From: Prostheceraeus crozeri
Taxonomy: Eukaryota > Platyhelminthes > Polycladida > Euryleptidae
Length of the DNA stretch: 64,000 nt
NCBI GenBank assembly: GCA_907163375.1
Contig: CAJQUW010003156.1
Coordinates: forward strand, 1-64,000
Direction of reading: 5' to 3'
The notes beneath the pieces were generated by a model. That model was not told where the DNA came from and did no database searches. It worked only from the letters and a program-made list of their open reading frames with translations. Of the stretch, positions 20,801-33,000 are shown piece by piece. A program made the translations under genes and the position numbers. Numbering within the stretch: position 1 is the stretch's first letter; every line of letters begins with the position of its first letter.

Positions 20801-21792
20801 ATTGTAATTGATCTATTTGTAATTAGTAGATCTATTGTAATTGACTGCTAATTGAACTTTGTATGCTAATTGTATGCTACTATTTTGAAATTCTTATAGT
20901 TGTAATGAAAATTGAATTAATCATAACTGCTTTGGCTTGCTACATCGATTTCTTTCAGGATATTGTAAATGTGCACATAACAATGAATTGTTTTTTTGGT
21001 CAGCAGCTGAAAACCACTGACAAGTAAGCTTATACACCAAAATCATGCGCTCGATGTATAAATTTTCCCATAATGCATTTTACCCGTATTTTTCCTCTTC
21101 AGGCTCATAATGTGGAATGTATTGTTGCGGTTATGCAAATGCAGAAGTGTCTGTGTCTGCTACAATGCACGCACGTGGAAACCAAGCATCCAAAGGGAGC
21201 CAGCAAGCATGGGGCCAAGTCCTGAAGTGGAGAATGATGATCGAAAAGCTGAAACTCGCCTTTGCAAAGCTGCAGCTCTCAAATATTTCAAGACATTTAG
21301 ATAGCCATTCCCCTAGTTTTAGATTGCATGCATACTTTTCATGGAATAAAACTTAGATTTCCGAAGACTAGAATTTAAGCAAATGTCTAAGGAGGGGGCC
21401 AAGTTGATGAGAGATCCATGCAGCAAGCTACACTAGGTATGCGCAAAAATGGCACGAAACAATCTTATTAGAGGCAAAGCAGGGTCTGACATCAAAAAAC
21501 TTTTCGCCAAATGTTTGTTCCACGATGCGCAAATGTTTCATGCAAACTGTAACTCATTCGATGCAGGCTGTAACGCGTTCGATGCAACATGTAACTCGTT
21601 CGATGCAACAAAATTTTGAATTTCACATATATACTGAAATACAAAATTGGTGTGATCCCCGTTATACTCTCTGCTATTTGGTCAACATCTAGAGCCTAAA
21701 AAGTTAGGTTACAAGAAATATTGGAATGGTGACCTTCCAAGACAAATTTCGATGCAAATTTTGTATGATTTGTGAGTGAGAATCACCCTAAA
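17827..21792. mobile_element. Unclassified TIR transposon with TAAA duplication and 17-bp subterminal repeats
   Basis: TAAA at 17827-17830 and 21789-21792 flanks ends GGGTGATTCTCACAAATTAT (left) and GGGTGATTCTCACTCACAAA (right, reverse strand). Inside each end lie copies of GTAACTCGTTCGATGCA or close variants, in both orientations: 18221, 18428, 18587, 18603, 18622(-), 18643(-), 21549, 21570 and 21591. These look like binding sites for the element's own transposase. Coding content is poor: a basic protein start at 20301 and scattered short frames. The element lies in the 3' part of Kolobok. I cannot name its superfamily; a 4-bp duplication leaves several options. Confidence 0.65.
20301..20462 (+). 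pseudogene. Short basic, Arg/Glu/Lys-rich protein of the TAAA-flanked element
   Basis: ATG directly after a splice-acceptor-like CTTTTACAG. It encodes MTRKLTPEQWQRQRERDREY and a further basic, probably coiled-coil stretch, then a stop after 53 codons. The same frame past the stop keeps the same composition (KRKFLRDRNLYMREYRK). Proteins of this kind occur beside unclassified transposases in invertebrate genomes, but I do not recognise a defined domain. It is probably the start of a decayed accessory or transposase protein. Confidence 0.3.
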
Positions 21793-22398
21793 TCACAATT
21801 CTGAGCACCTTATGGAATTGAAAATATCTACAGTAAAGTAGGTAATAATAAATTAATCAATTCAGTCTACTCACCTATGATTCTGATGATTTTCGTCCGA
21901 TTCCATCAACGTACAAAGAATAGCGCATCAGCTAACTGTTGTTTGACGCAGAGCAGCAAGTAAATCGACTCGACGTCAGGCGTTCATCTGTTCAGCGAAG
22001 TGACGTCACACGTCACCACTTAAAACTATTTTTAGCGCTAACAACATCGCTAGCGCAAAAACGAATCGCCACTCATTGTTCTACTCGATAATAGCTTTCA
22101 TTTCAGCCCATGTTGTAAAATGCGTGGATTCCCTTTAATGACATGTCTAATAACGACTTTTTCGAGTAAACCATTCAATGTCTAAGCAAGGATTCGTCGC
22201 TTTAATTGTTCTCATTGACGAGCTGCGTGGGCAATCAGCCAATCAGGTCACAGCTAGTGATTGACGCCTTCTCAGCAGATCGGATGCAAGTGAATGTTCA
22301 AAAGACGCAAGTGGATCTTCAATACTATATTATCTCTTTGACATATATTTCATCCAAGTTTATGGAGCCATATCAGCCTTAGCTTCGGATAAAGACGG

Positions 22399-25051
22399 TT
22401 AAATGATGTCGTCATTCCATACTAGGTAAATGATGAACATGGGTCCAGCAGACCCAAGGACCAATAATTGTGATTTGTAGCGAAACGATAACTTTGTAGT
22501 TCATTTAAGTGCAGATATAATGTGCTACATTTCCCCCTGGTACTTTTCCTCTGCTATAGGTTACAGGCTACCGTACTATGCAATTCCTATATCAGTTCAA
22601 AATGTGAATACTTAGGCTGATGATGTTGGTCCCTTATTGTCCCATCTTCTACAGTAGTGTCTCATACTAAAAAATGAAAAACATATTCCGTCCAAAAACA
22701 CACATGTAAGTTTATGTGGACAACAATTTAGGCTATACAGATCACGAACCTCATAATCAAGAGTCAACTGCATTCGGTACAATAGTACTGAATCCTTGCA
22801 TGTTCGTTGCAAATGGCTTTTGCGCATTCACAGCACTGAAAACGAGTCTTTCTGTCTTTCCGTCCCGAATCTTGGCATGTTTTGCAGCGTCGACGTTGAT
22901 TGTTGAGTCCCGTCAGCGGCGGTACACTCGACTCAACACCCACCATCTGCATCGCCAGCCTTATCGACTTCGTCAGACGCGGCTGAGCAGATCTTTGATG
23001 CACCAGTGGAAGAGAAATTTCGTACCCCAGATCCATTTTGAATTGGTAGTGATTTGACGCTGACATGGATTTCATTGCTGCGATAACACACACGTCTGAT
23101 GTCGTCAATGTCATGAAAACACCATAAGGCCATCTGCGCATTTCCGTTGGCTACGATATGTTCTACCAATTTGTCAAGGTTATCAACCCCTGATTTGGTT
23201 GCATTATAGCACGACACAATTTCGGGTTTCTCACCTTCCGCATGAACTTCATGTGAATGCTTTGTTGATAGCAGCAAAACCGGGGCGTTTGACTTATCCC
23301 AAAATGAGCACAGTACTTTATTCCCGCAAATAAAGTGCTTGGAGTCACCTTTTCTTCTCCCTCGTAGAGATCGAGCATCAGATGGAATACCTCGCCTATT
23401 GCTCCGAATGGTTCCGACGACGCTGGTCTTCTCCGCCTCCAGACGGTCACATAAACTGATGGATTTGAAAAAATTATCCATGGTTATATTTCGACCCACC
23501 CCAAGATATGGCTTGGCCAGATTTCATGACCACTGCTTCGCTAACAGGGCCATTCCGCTCAACTTCCGGCAGTGTCTGTTTCCCGATATATACCAGACAG
23601 CGAAGTGGGATGCTGTTTTCAGCATCAGTGATCCAAAAGATTTTGATTCCGAATTTTCCCGGTTTCGAAGGAATATATTGTTTGAACCGTACGCGCCCAT
23701 GAAATTCAACAAGCTGTTCGTCAATACATAAACAAAGAACCTGGTGCGGGTCATACAGTCTTGCCAAATTATTGTTGACTAGGTCTACCACTTCGCGGAT
23801 GGGTGAAAGAGGATCACTGGTGTCGCGCCGGGTCTTGTTGTCAAATCGGAGAGCGGCCTTTATTTGTTGAAAAACGTTGAAAGCTCATAGTAGCCCGGGA
23901 AATAGGATTTCCGTTCTTAGTGTCCCATAATTCTCGAGTGTCACGATGTCGGCTTTCAAAGCACCAGCTATTAGATGTAAACCAACGAAGGCATCGAGTT
24001 CAACTCTAGACACAGACTTCCATTGCAAGTGCTTGGAGGCTGCAATTCGACGTCCCTCGCGTTGGTGTGGAGGATGGCTACATCAAGGGAGTTACTAGAT
24101 CAAAAAAAGCTTTGAATGCCTCTAATGTAGACTGTGGATGAAATCAAACTGCTAAACCAACATGAGGTGGCCGAAACGTATTGTTGCACTGCTAATCTAC
24201 CTGGTGGATGTCGTTGACTAGTTTGTAGTTTCCAGACCTGGGCATTCGCCGTTGATGACGTTGCAGTCACATGGGCACTGTCATCTTCACTCTGTTCCTC
24301 ACCATCATCATCATCAGAATCTTCATTGGCTCATTTTTTCTCATCACGTCAACTATAACTGATAAATCCAATTCTTCATCGTCTGATAGTGACTCTACCA
24401 TCGAGATTTCCACACTTCCTTCTTCATCAGTAGCGTTCACGGCGACGTCATCCTCAGCAATCTCGTCTGGAAACTGGTCCTCCTCGTCTTCTGCATATGC
24501 GAGATTCAAGTTAGCATGTTGTCGAGCAGCACGTGGAGGAAGTCGTCGTCTCTCGCTGTTTGGGAAAAAAAAAAAAAAAAAAGCCATGTCAAATAAGCAC
24601 ACACGCACTGGAGAGCGTAACTGTTCCTCTATATTGCAACTCGAAGCTGACACTTGTTTACAAGTCATCACACGCTTCGATCGCACGCCTGGAACGCAGG
24701 AGAGCTTGTCTGACACAGGCGCGCGCACTGGTCGATCAGACAGAGAATTGCCGTTACACATATGGGTCACACAATACGCTGACTAACCGTCTTGAACTTG
24801 AATAAGCACTTGTAAGTGTTGCTACAGAATATTTTCTAATGGGTCTCTGTAGACCCATGTTCATCGTTGACCTAGTATGTATCTGAATGAAGTAAAACGA
24901 AACTACTATTTGAAATATTTTTTAGGCCAGTAATAAGCACTCATAGAATGTGTAAAAGTCACAGAATATCGGCTACCAACTCATTTGAGTTTAGATGTGT
25001 GAGCCTTATAAAGACCGCGTGGGTCTGACCAGACCCCAATTCATCATTTAA
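22399..25051 (-). mobile_element. piggyBac-like element A (degenerate)
   Basis: Both ends show TTAA followed inward by ATGATG (TTAA at 22399-22402 and 25048-25051). Inside the ends lie short palindromic repeats of the type GGGTCTGACCAGACCC (near 22440, 24842 and 25020), probably transposase sites. The copy at 24838-24880 repeats the left end over TGTTCATC and CCTAGTATG, so the right terminal region is partly duplicated. The exact left end is slightly uncertain, because a second candidate (GTAA at 22426) fits the internal repeat better. The transposase is on the - strand and broken. Confidence 0.68.
22764..24770 (-). pseudogene. piggyBac (PGBD4-like) transposase, degenerate
   Basis: Pieces in order on the - strand are as follows. 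An acidic N-terminus (YAEDEEDQFPDEIAEDD, about 24270-24500). The DDE core with DPLSPIREVVDLVNNNLARL and CIDEQLVEFHGRVRFKQYIP (about 23640-23840). MGRNITMDNFFKSISL and VSCYNATKSGVDNLDKLVE (about 23160-23499). A Cys-rich C-terminal finger RRRCKTCQDSGRKD...CCECAKAIC...YCTEC (22764-22880). This order is that of piggyBac transposases, including the C-terminal RING-like Cys/His domain that binds the ends. At least three frame changes, a poly-A run near 24560 and a poorly conserved stretch (23870-24260) mark it as dead. Confidence 0.8.
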
Positions 25052-25290
25052 CCGTTAACTGACAACTAACGCTAAGCGGAATATCTCGAGGTGAATATTA
25101 AAGGAAGTTAAGTTGAACATGATGTTACCTCATCAAGTTGACAGCTTCTAAAGTTGATCATCTATTTTATCACGGATATCTCATGCATTTTACATCATTA
25201 CTTTAATATGCTAAGGGTCTGGACTAGATCTTTACATTAATAGTTTAATAGATATTTCATTACCTTTAAATCTCAAATCTTGTCTTCCAG

Positions 25291-25508
25291 GAGTGACCAA
25301 ACCAATTAAAGTGAAGGGGATCGACTGCAAGCGTACAATCGTCGCTTGCAGCATCTGCCAAAAGGAAATGTCATTTGTAAGTGCACACTTGAAAAGACAT
25401 CTCCGGTCACACAAATTGACCACGGACGAAATTCAGAATATTTATGTGACCTCGTACACAAGGCAGGACCGGTCCGTAAAGAAGAGGTGTGATGTATCCA
25501 ATAAAATG
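25291..25508 (+). CDS. Host-type exon with one C2H2 zinc finger
   Basis: Bounded by the acceptor TGTCTTCCAG and the donor GGTAAGT, and open throughout in one frame (VTKPIKVKGIDCKRTIVACS...). One C2H2-like finger is visible: CSICQKEMSFVSAHLKRHLRSH, with Cys-x2-Cys and His-x3-His. After it come LTTDEIQNIYVTSYTR and a basic tail. The exon ends in phase 0 and fits the exon at 26175. It lies immediately right of piggyBac A, so upstream exons could have been displaced or lie further left. Function is not recognised; nucleic-acid binding is likely. Confidence 0.5.
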
Positions 25509-26174
25509 GTAAGTCTAACTTCTACGCAAACATATAGGCTATATCATACATTCAGGCATTTATCGATTATTTGTCTCGCGCGCGCTGTCAAGACGATTGA
25601 ACATATGAAGTTTTGAATAGAAACATCGCTTCCTCGTTTTTGAATGTTCGTGAAGGACGACCAGTACAAGAATGCTTATTATATCAATGTAATTACTAAC
25701 TCCAACATCATCAGTTTTTCTTTGTAACTATTAAATTTCATCATACTTGTCCTTAAGTCTGATTATTTTGAAGGGTTGTATTAGTTTCCCAACTGTTTTA
25801 AATTACCTTTTACATCATTGGTTTAATAGATATTTTCGCTAAGTAAACTGAAAATAACTCGATCATTTTGAATTACTTAAGTTGACATCGTAATTTATGT
25901 ATTTAAGGTGATATTATGAATGAAAGAAAAAATCGCACGACATAAGAATCTGCCCATCCGAATGTGCAGGTGATCCATATCCCACTGGAGAATGACGACG
26001 ACGTGAATATCTCCGAAATACGATTGCATTACGTAAAGAGGTAGTTCGAAAGTACATGTACCGTCATTATTGATTACAGGATAGTCATTTAAAGTTTCCC
26101 CCCCCCCCCTACTCCCCCCCCCAGTACTTTACGATACATGTTAGTATGTGTGTGTTGCTTAATTTGGATTTTAG
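25509..26174 (+). other. Probable intron of the zinc-finger gene
   Basis: Between the two exon calls. A 70-codon-scale open stretch around 25945-26040 contains PNVQVIHIPLENDDDVNISE and could be a small exon, but its splice sites are weak. C-runs at 26097-26122 (13 and 10 C's) form a low-complexity block. Confidence 0.35.
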
Positions 26175-26351
26175 CTCTTTGAAGCAGAAATGGAAATGGA
26201 AGTGAATGAAGCAAAAGAGATATTTGAGCGTTATGGTGATGTTTTGCCGATATCAGAAAAGAAAGAGAGGAAAAAGGGCAGATATTTTTCAACGGTAGAA
26301 AACCAGCTTCGCAATAAATTAGGAAAAGCGGGTGTCACTGTACGATATTAA
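26175..26351 (+). CDS. Last exon of the zinc-finger-like host gene
   Basis: Starts after GGATTTTAG in phase 0, matching the phase of the preceding exon. It encodes 58 residues, with EVNEAKEIFERYGDVLPISE, a basic stretch KKERKKGRYF and an end at GKAGVTVRY. Highly charged and probably helical; no domain recognised. The pairing with the zinc-finger exon is an inference from phase and distance. No AATAAA is obvious close by. Confidence 0.4.
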   Translation, partial: LFEAEMEMEVNEAKEIFERYGDVLPISEKKERKKGRYFSTVENQLRNKLGKAGVTVRY

Positions 26352-27438
26352 ATTTCAAAAGAAAGAGATGACGCAGCCGCGCCCGTAAGCACAATCGAGT
26401 GCATGATAAAGCGGCATCATTTACGCGTAAGTTTTTGAAATTTGAGCTTTTTCTCCTTTATATGAGTATTATCATTTGAGTGTAACCCGGTCAGTACTCA
26501 ACTGGTGACTGCTCTGCGGATGTTTTTGATTTTCTGATGGAATTGCGGGAAAAATTAGGTCCATGCGGATTTATTTTCGATGGATAATTTGATCGATCTA
26601 TTTTGAAACTATTTCAATTTTTAATGTAACAACTTTCTATTGTAGAAATGTTTAATTGTACTATGTTTGAATTCATAAATTTTCCATCTAATTTTAGATA
26701 ATTCTTATGCATGTGTATTTCTAAATTTTGTGACTTTCAATTTTTTTAATCTGCCCATTAGGCTTGTAGTCCGGTGTAATGGCCAATTAGGATCAGTTAG
26801 TGGCGGGGCACTGGTACTCATGCAATACAGTTAAATTTACCTTATGTGTATGCATGCTGTCTTTATATTTTAATTAATAATATCTACGATGGAGATTTTG
26901 AAGAATCAAAACCACAAGAGTTACTAAATTTCTCTCATCTTTGAATTAAATAGTTGCTGGAGTTTGCTGTGGGTTGATTGAGTGGTGAGTATCAGTTGTA
27001 TAGCAAGGGCGAGTGGAAGTGAGGTGTCATGGGCATGTTTTCTTTCGAAATATTTCTACCTTTTTTTTTTTAGACATCAAATATTCTCATCGTTTTGCTA
27101 ACGCAAAAGATATGGTGGACGCACAGCTGATACGACTCCTACGAGTTATCAGATGACTACCAAAACTCGACAAAAGCCACTAATTTGATTATTGTTCATT
27201 GTTTCATTGTTCCTCACAAGTTGTTGAAGTGTTCGCTCCGTCTACTACCCACAGCATAATAAAGCAAATGATGTGTCGCTGCAGTTTGTTAACACATGTA
27301 AGAGAAAAGCGCAGTGTCCCCCGTGGCCGTGTACATTCGCAATATATATCAGGGTACTTTACAGGGGAGGTTAAGAGACAATTTTCCTTTCCATCCTGAT
27401 CCAGTCCCTATGTTCAAGGCAAAAGTAAAACTCTATCT
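26352..27438. other. Intergenic AT-rich DNA
   Basis: No gene recognised. An open frame at 27199-27399 (+) looks like chance or a degraded repeat. Confidence 0.4.
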
Positions 27439-28186
27439 TACTGATAACTAATGGCAACCCATAGTTGCATTAAAATCTTCAAAGTTGCACTTAAAATTTA
27501 AAAGGTTGCAAAACGTTGCAATAGAAGCCCCCCCGAATAGCTTGAAACTAAATTTTATGGGTCAAATAGCATACAGATAATGGCCAATCATGGCTAAAAA
27601 AGTTAATGCCATTGATTGCGTTGTACCTGTAGCGCCCGTTTGAATGTGTTCTATTCAAATTAAAAAATAAGTAACTAGCGTTCATTTAACAAATATGTGT
27701 TTCACGTCATACAAAACAAAATTCATACCAACTTTAAAATAAAAAATAAGTTCACAATACAAACGTCGATTAATCAATGCTGTTGTAGTACAACGACAAG
27801 GTAAGCCTCAATATTTTCAGGATGAAAAATGTCGATCGTCAGGCAAGAAGTTTTTTCAATAAAGAGAAACTCTTTCCACTGATTTGGAAGTGGGCTGACA
27901 ACGCTGAGAGCAACACATACAAAGAAGGAGAAGTAGTTGGACGTAAATGCTATTTATAGAAAAGCGGTCACCACACAATTTTAGAATTGAAAACATAACG
28001 AAATGCATCTAGATTAGGTTTAACCGGTAGCTGAGGTTGATCCCAAGAGTGAGGAAATAAAAAAACTTATCTTTATTAACAAATGACAGTGAAAGTTTGC
28101 AATGTTGCCATTTTACCTTTAAAATATGCATAAAAAAGTTGCAAAAAAAGTTGCACTGCAAACTTTGGGTTGCCCTACTGATAACT
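27439..28186. mobile_element. Non-autonomous TIR element with an 11-bp target duplication
   Basis: TACTGATAACT occurs at 27439-27449 and at 28176-28186. The enclosed 726 bp begins (AAT)GGCAACCCATAGTTGCA and ends with the inverse, TGCAAACTTTGGGTTGCC. Repeats of TTGCAA / GTTGCA fill both subterminal zones. Duplications of 8-11 bp suggest a Mutator-, Merlin- or P-like origin, but no transposase is present to decide. The longest inner frame (around 27820-27955) encodes NVDRQARSFFNKEKLFPLIW-like sequence of unknown origin. Confidence 0.68.
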
Positions 28187-28833
28187 CTGACCAGAATATC
28201 AGCAAAAAATACAATACAAACCATATAGATAACCTCAGTTATGTATCCGAGACAGACAATTCATGTTGAAATTATGTAACAGATTATTACACGCAGTGAT
28301 TGACAAGCAACCAGGCATCGTGAGACGAACTTTTTTATTCACGTGCATCAAGGAGAAAGAAAGCTGAGTGTAGACATTAACATCACATCGAACGGCACAC
28401 GCACTTAATATAGAGAACGCGTAAGATCGGAAACATGACCGCGTTACCAATGGATACCAGACGGGGGGCATAAAATGTTACATTGAACGTGATAAAAATA
28501 GTCTTCTGGGAACAAATTGACAGCACGTAATCATAAAATCTACTGTAACACAAGAATGAGTAGGGCGCGAAACAAAGGTTAATTAAGTTTAAAGCGCAAT
28601 TTTCGCAACACTCCTTCTCGCTTTAAAAAAATATCACAACTTGCCTCACACCGGCAGTTGTGTAAAAAAAACTTGATGTTTTCATGACGCACATGAGATG
28701 GAGCGTGGAATGAAATTTCTATTTTTCAAAGGTAGAGAGAGAGAGACTTTTTTGACAGACTTGTATCATGATATCTATTGTTTTGATCCAATAAAGTTAG
28801 GCAACTCAAATTAGCGGCACTTATTTATCGCAG
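28187..28833. other. Unassigned AT-rich stretch
   Basis: No gene, terminal repeat or RNA gene recognised between the TIR element and the LINE remnant. Confidence 0.4.
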
Positions 28834-30008
28834 ATGGAATATTCTACTGTTGATGTGAAAGCGCATACCGGAATTATCAAACAAATTAGCTTCTTCATAA
28901 GTTTTGTAAGACAAATAGTTTTGAAAATAAATTATGACAAAACAATAAATAATGACATTTTGGTGAGAAGCAAAAAAAATTATGACAAGGTAGTTATTTT
29001 GGGTGATAACATATCCGCAATTGAAGTTGTAGATCAATACAAATACTTGGTTTTTGGATTGCTAAAAGTGATAGGAAACACATAGAAGAGCTAACCAAAA
29101 AAAAAAAGGAAAGTCATCTTCATATGTAACTGCCAAAACTTTAAAGGAATTCAATTCAGTTGGATGGTAGGATCATTAATGACAACATTTGAAATGCTAA
29201 CGCTTTCAAAAATAGAAAAATAATGGCAGTGAACTATTCTTCGATAAAAATTTAACCGATTTAAAATCGGCATCATTGTGCAATTTTGATAAAAGGTATT
29301 ATCATTTGAGGATGACTACTCCTACTATTGCATCATCGGTGAATTTGGAGTCAAACCGATTGAGTATTAGCCTATTGTTATAAATCTGCTATACTTTTTT
29401 TTCATCAAATTAAATAAAAGTGAGGACAAAAGACTGAATTACACGAATTTTTAAGGACCCATTAAATGTGACATGGAAAATACATCTTATCGAAATACAT
29501 GGTATGCAAGAGTTTCGAAACTGTTTAATAAAGTCCAATTTCACAGAAGCACAGGACCTGTGGGACTATAGTAGAATATTAAGAAATTAATAAATAATGT
29601 TCCTAACTGTAATATTTCCGAAAAGATTGGATTGACAGTGCCAAACTTAGCAATAAAGGATTGAAATATTTAGAACTTTGTAGATTTCAATGTGAATTTA
29701 AAACCTTATATAATGGATATCAGAGGAATAAAACCAAAATCGATAACATTATTAAACTAAGAACTGGAAATCACACACTAGCAGACAGGAAGTTGGAACA
29801 TATCAAAATCGTACCACATATAAAGATTTGTATTTGTAAATTTTGCGATTTAGAAGAAGAATGAAGATATTTATCATTTCATTGTTGTATGTCCAAGATA
29901 TTGCAATGAAAGAGATGCTTTTAATACCATATCTGAAAGATTGCTACACGATCAGATTTTCTATGCGTTCATAGAATTCGTTTGACAATCAGACAGATTA
30001 GACCGATA
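28834..30008 (+). mobile_element. LINE (non-LTR retrotransposon) remnant, 3' half of ORF2
   Basis: Decayed reverse transcriptase end on the + strand. LKINYDKT followed by VVDQYKYL with a spacer of the usual length is the late RT/thumb motif of LINEs ('K...KT ... V..YKYLG'). Further on, LRTGNHTLADRKL and CICKFCDLEEE followed by a His/Cys stretch is the usual 'LRTGH...C..C....E...H....C' end of ORF2 proteins. Stops and frame changes are frequent, so it is old. The final codons continue beyond the hAT insertion at 34945 (YIDDYIDKAMNVRNH). Confidence 0.62.
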
Positions 30009-33000
30009 CAGGGCGTCAAGTTTTCCTATTTTTTCCTCCTATTTTTTCCTATTTTATCATAAAATTCCTATTTTTTCCTTTTTTATGACAAAATTCCTAC
30101 TTTTTCCTATTTTATGACAAAATTCCTATTTTTTCCTATTTTTGTGTAGCTCGTTCTTTATCTTATTCAATATTATGGTCCATGGATAAACCATTCAGAA
30201 AATAGAGTTGCGGTTTTATATTCGGTAACGACAGTTCTCTTTGTGAACAAGAATGGTTTTCGCGTTCAGCTCTCGATACATGGCTAGATTGATGGGGGAT
30301 TGCATTATATCGAGAGCTAGCCGTGTTAACCTACATCAGTTCCTTTAACTTGACGTGCTACTCATATTTGTGTGACTCATCAGAAAATGGGATTATGGGT
30401 TTTTTTTTAAGAAATGGAAAAAAAAATTTTTTAATTTTTTTTCTCATATTTCTTGTCTTTTTTGCAGTGTGCTGATATCGGTTTACATCCTTAATGAGCT
30501 AACAAATGCGTTCGGAGGGGGGGTTGTTGGTTGTTTTTGGAGTATGATTTTTTAGTGTGTTTTTTTAAGGTATTTTAGTTGTTAGTTTGTTTTTTAGGAT
30601 CAGACAGTTTTTTTTCCTTCTTTCCCGTTTGTTACCTCGCTTCCAGTCTATCAGATAACTAAAACGCTAGTACTGAACAAAATGACAATTGGAAATGGGA
30701 AAAATATGATCGACTTCTTCCTGAACTGATCTCCCATGAACTGATAATGTTTTTCTTCTCGTGTTAATTCAATATGCATTTTTAATGACTTTTAAACAAA
30801 TTAACTTGTTATAAAAAACTATTTGCTTTACACTACTGTAGTTTTGTTTCATGTTCATACGTTTCGGTTTCACGTCGTTCTCAGTTATTAACTCGGCTGC
30901 TTCCTATTTGAGTCAACAGGTGAGGTGCATTGCTTGTTCCGGAAACGATATAAATGGACGTATACATCCAGTAATTTTAAATTCGGTAAAATGGTACGGC
31001 CAGCACTGGATTTACGGATCTTCAAAATACACCTGTTTCTTAGTAATCACTGCTTCCAGACCATTACTATGTGGTAAGTTTTGTTCAGAACCCAATCATA
31101 CTTGTTTTATAATATACATGTACATGTACATTAATGTTGGATTTCTTTTTGCAAGTCAAAGAATAAAGCCTTTCGGAGAATTACCTGGAATGTTTTGAAA
31201 GGGATTTTTAGATTCTCAGGATATATCGTTCATCACTGTACGCTCGTGTGCTATCTTTAAACGAAGCTGAGCCTATTTACGGGAATGACCACAGACAGAA
31301 CTCTGACATATGTAGAAAGTAGAAGCCCTCCTCGCCAAATAGAGTGAAGCTCGCACTTAAATGGTGATAATGTCACATTTTCAGTGAAGGGTGGAGAATA
31401 ATCTAGGAGACTAAGATGTGATGGGCGGTAAAATTTCTCCCTTCCTCACTCTCACTCTCCCTCTCTCCGCCTTAAGTTGTATATCAGTGATGTAAACAAA
31501 GAAATGATTTCCTATTTTTTCAGACTGGTTTATTAACGAATTTAGAGCGAGCATATTCTTCCGAAGATTTTTTCAGTACCATTAATGAGAATATAATTGA
31601 ACAATCTCCAACTATCTGATTGCCCTGTATTAAATGCTAGGCGCGATGCATGTGAAATTAAAATAACGCATGCAGATTTTGTATACACGTAAAGATGATT
31701 TGAGTTTGAAGAATATCTTAAATCGTAAAATATCAATTAACCAAAAACCAGCGTGCCAATAAAGTTTTTTTATTATTTTTTATTTCAGGGTCTCAAACTT
31801 GAGTCTTTTGCACACGTAAGATGGCCCTCCCCGGTAAAAAACAAAATTCAATGTTACATGGCTCTCTACCTCTTCGATAGCAACAATCAGAATATGGGCG
31901 ATTGGTGTCGGAAAGGAAAGGATGACAGTCCAAGGTCATTGTACTCTATGCCAAATCGATATTAAGTGCGATAATTCCGGAAAAGCTCAATCTACTCATC
32001 AGCCATGCTAGACAATGAAAAAACACATGGAGTTGTTGAAAAATGTATTGGATTACAAAGCAAAACAAAACTCTCACTGTGAATACTTTCAGCTAGTGCA
32101 ACTACTTCGATACCTAGTGATGCGCGATATCATCAGCTGTAGTTATGCTCTAACATACTGATAAGTCTACTGTTAGGTAATGATGACTCATTAAGGATTC
32201 TTTCCGATAAGTATTCTTAATGCCACTGTTTATTGGTTAGCAGAAGTGGCATGCAAAAATTTTGTGCTGTTACGTTTCATCGTGACCAAAAAAGGAGAAA
32301 GCTTATTCAAAGCTATTGTTCCATGTATAGTGCAGATAGTGCACAATTCAGCTTAAGTCGCACGAGCGCAATCATATATAATAGGAGAGGGTTGTCACCA
32401 TACTTCACAGGAGTAATTGTTTCTGACCTAGTGAAATCAAATCTACCTTTCTCTATACATTTTCGATGAAACATCCACAACTCAAGTATAAAAAACAGAT
32501 GGATCTTAACAATAAGGTACTGGTCGCGCGCAGCACAATCACAGTGTGGTGCTCTTTCTACACATCTCTGTTTTTTCGGGACATGCGGACGGTAAATACC
32601 GTCGCTTTTAGGATGTAATTCCAAAAAATGTGTGATGATAAATTACCGATACAAGGTGAGCTACACACTTGGTACGAGATGGTCCGAACGTTAACAAGAC
32701 AATTCTTCAGAAATCTGATAATGAACTGATTTCTCGCGATCATCCTGATTTTCTGGTCTGATAGATTTGGATTCATGTGCTATTCACACAATACATAACG
32801 GCTTTCGGAAAGGAATCAAAGAGTTCGATATTGACATAAGTCATTTTTGCTACGATTTGCAATTCTTATTTTTAAATACCATAGCGCTTGCCCCCGTCGT
32901 GAAGACTTTCAGATCAATACATATTGGAATTTGATTTGGAAACCCACAATTTCAAGGCAACATACAGAAATTTCCGGTGGGCTTAGTATTCGGACCGTCT

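Larger units (their letters stand above)
8311..22138 (+). mobile_element. Kolobok transposon with TTAA duplications, carrying nested insertions
   Basis: TTAA at 8311-8314 and 22135-22138 flank long terminal inverted repeats of about 160 bp (8315-8476 and 21977-22134). Ends start AGGGGAATTCCACGCATTTT (left) and AGGGAATCCACGCATTTTAC (right, reverse strand). TTAA duplication plus a THAP-domain transposase is the Kolobok signature. Of 13.8 kb, only about 4.9 kb is Kolobok; the rest is a Chapaev-like element (12284-17276) and an unclassified element (17831-21788) inserted later. Gene content is a two-exon transposase on + and a P2X7-like gene on - within its intron. The transposase has a few lesions and is split by an insertion, so this copy is inactive, although its ends remain well matched. 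Confidence 0.88.

Noticed and set aside
18221-21607. Nine 17-bp repeats, possible CRISPR or origin iterons
   Set aside because: Irregular spacing, both orientations and placement near the two ends of one TIR element fit transposase-binding sites.
24271-24786. 171-codon + strand frame, Ser-rich
   Set aside because: Antisense shadow of the acidic N-terminus of the piggyBac A transposase.
26097-26122. C-runs as a possible quadruplex regulatory element
   Set aside because: Two long homopolymers rather than four short tracts; more likely low-complexity slippage.
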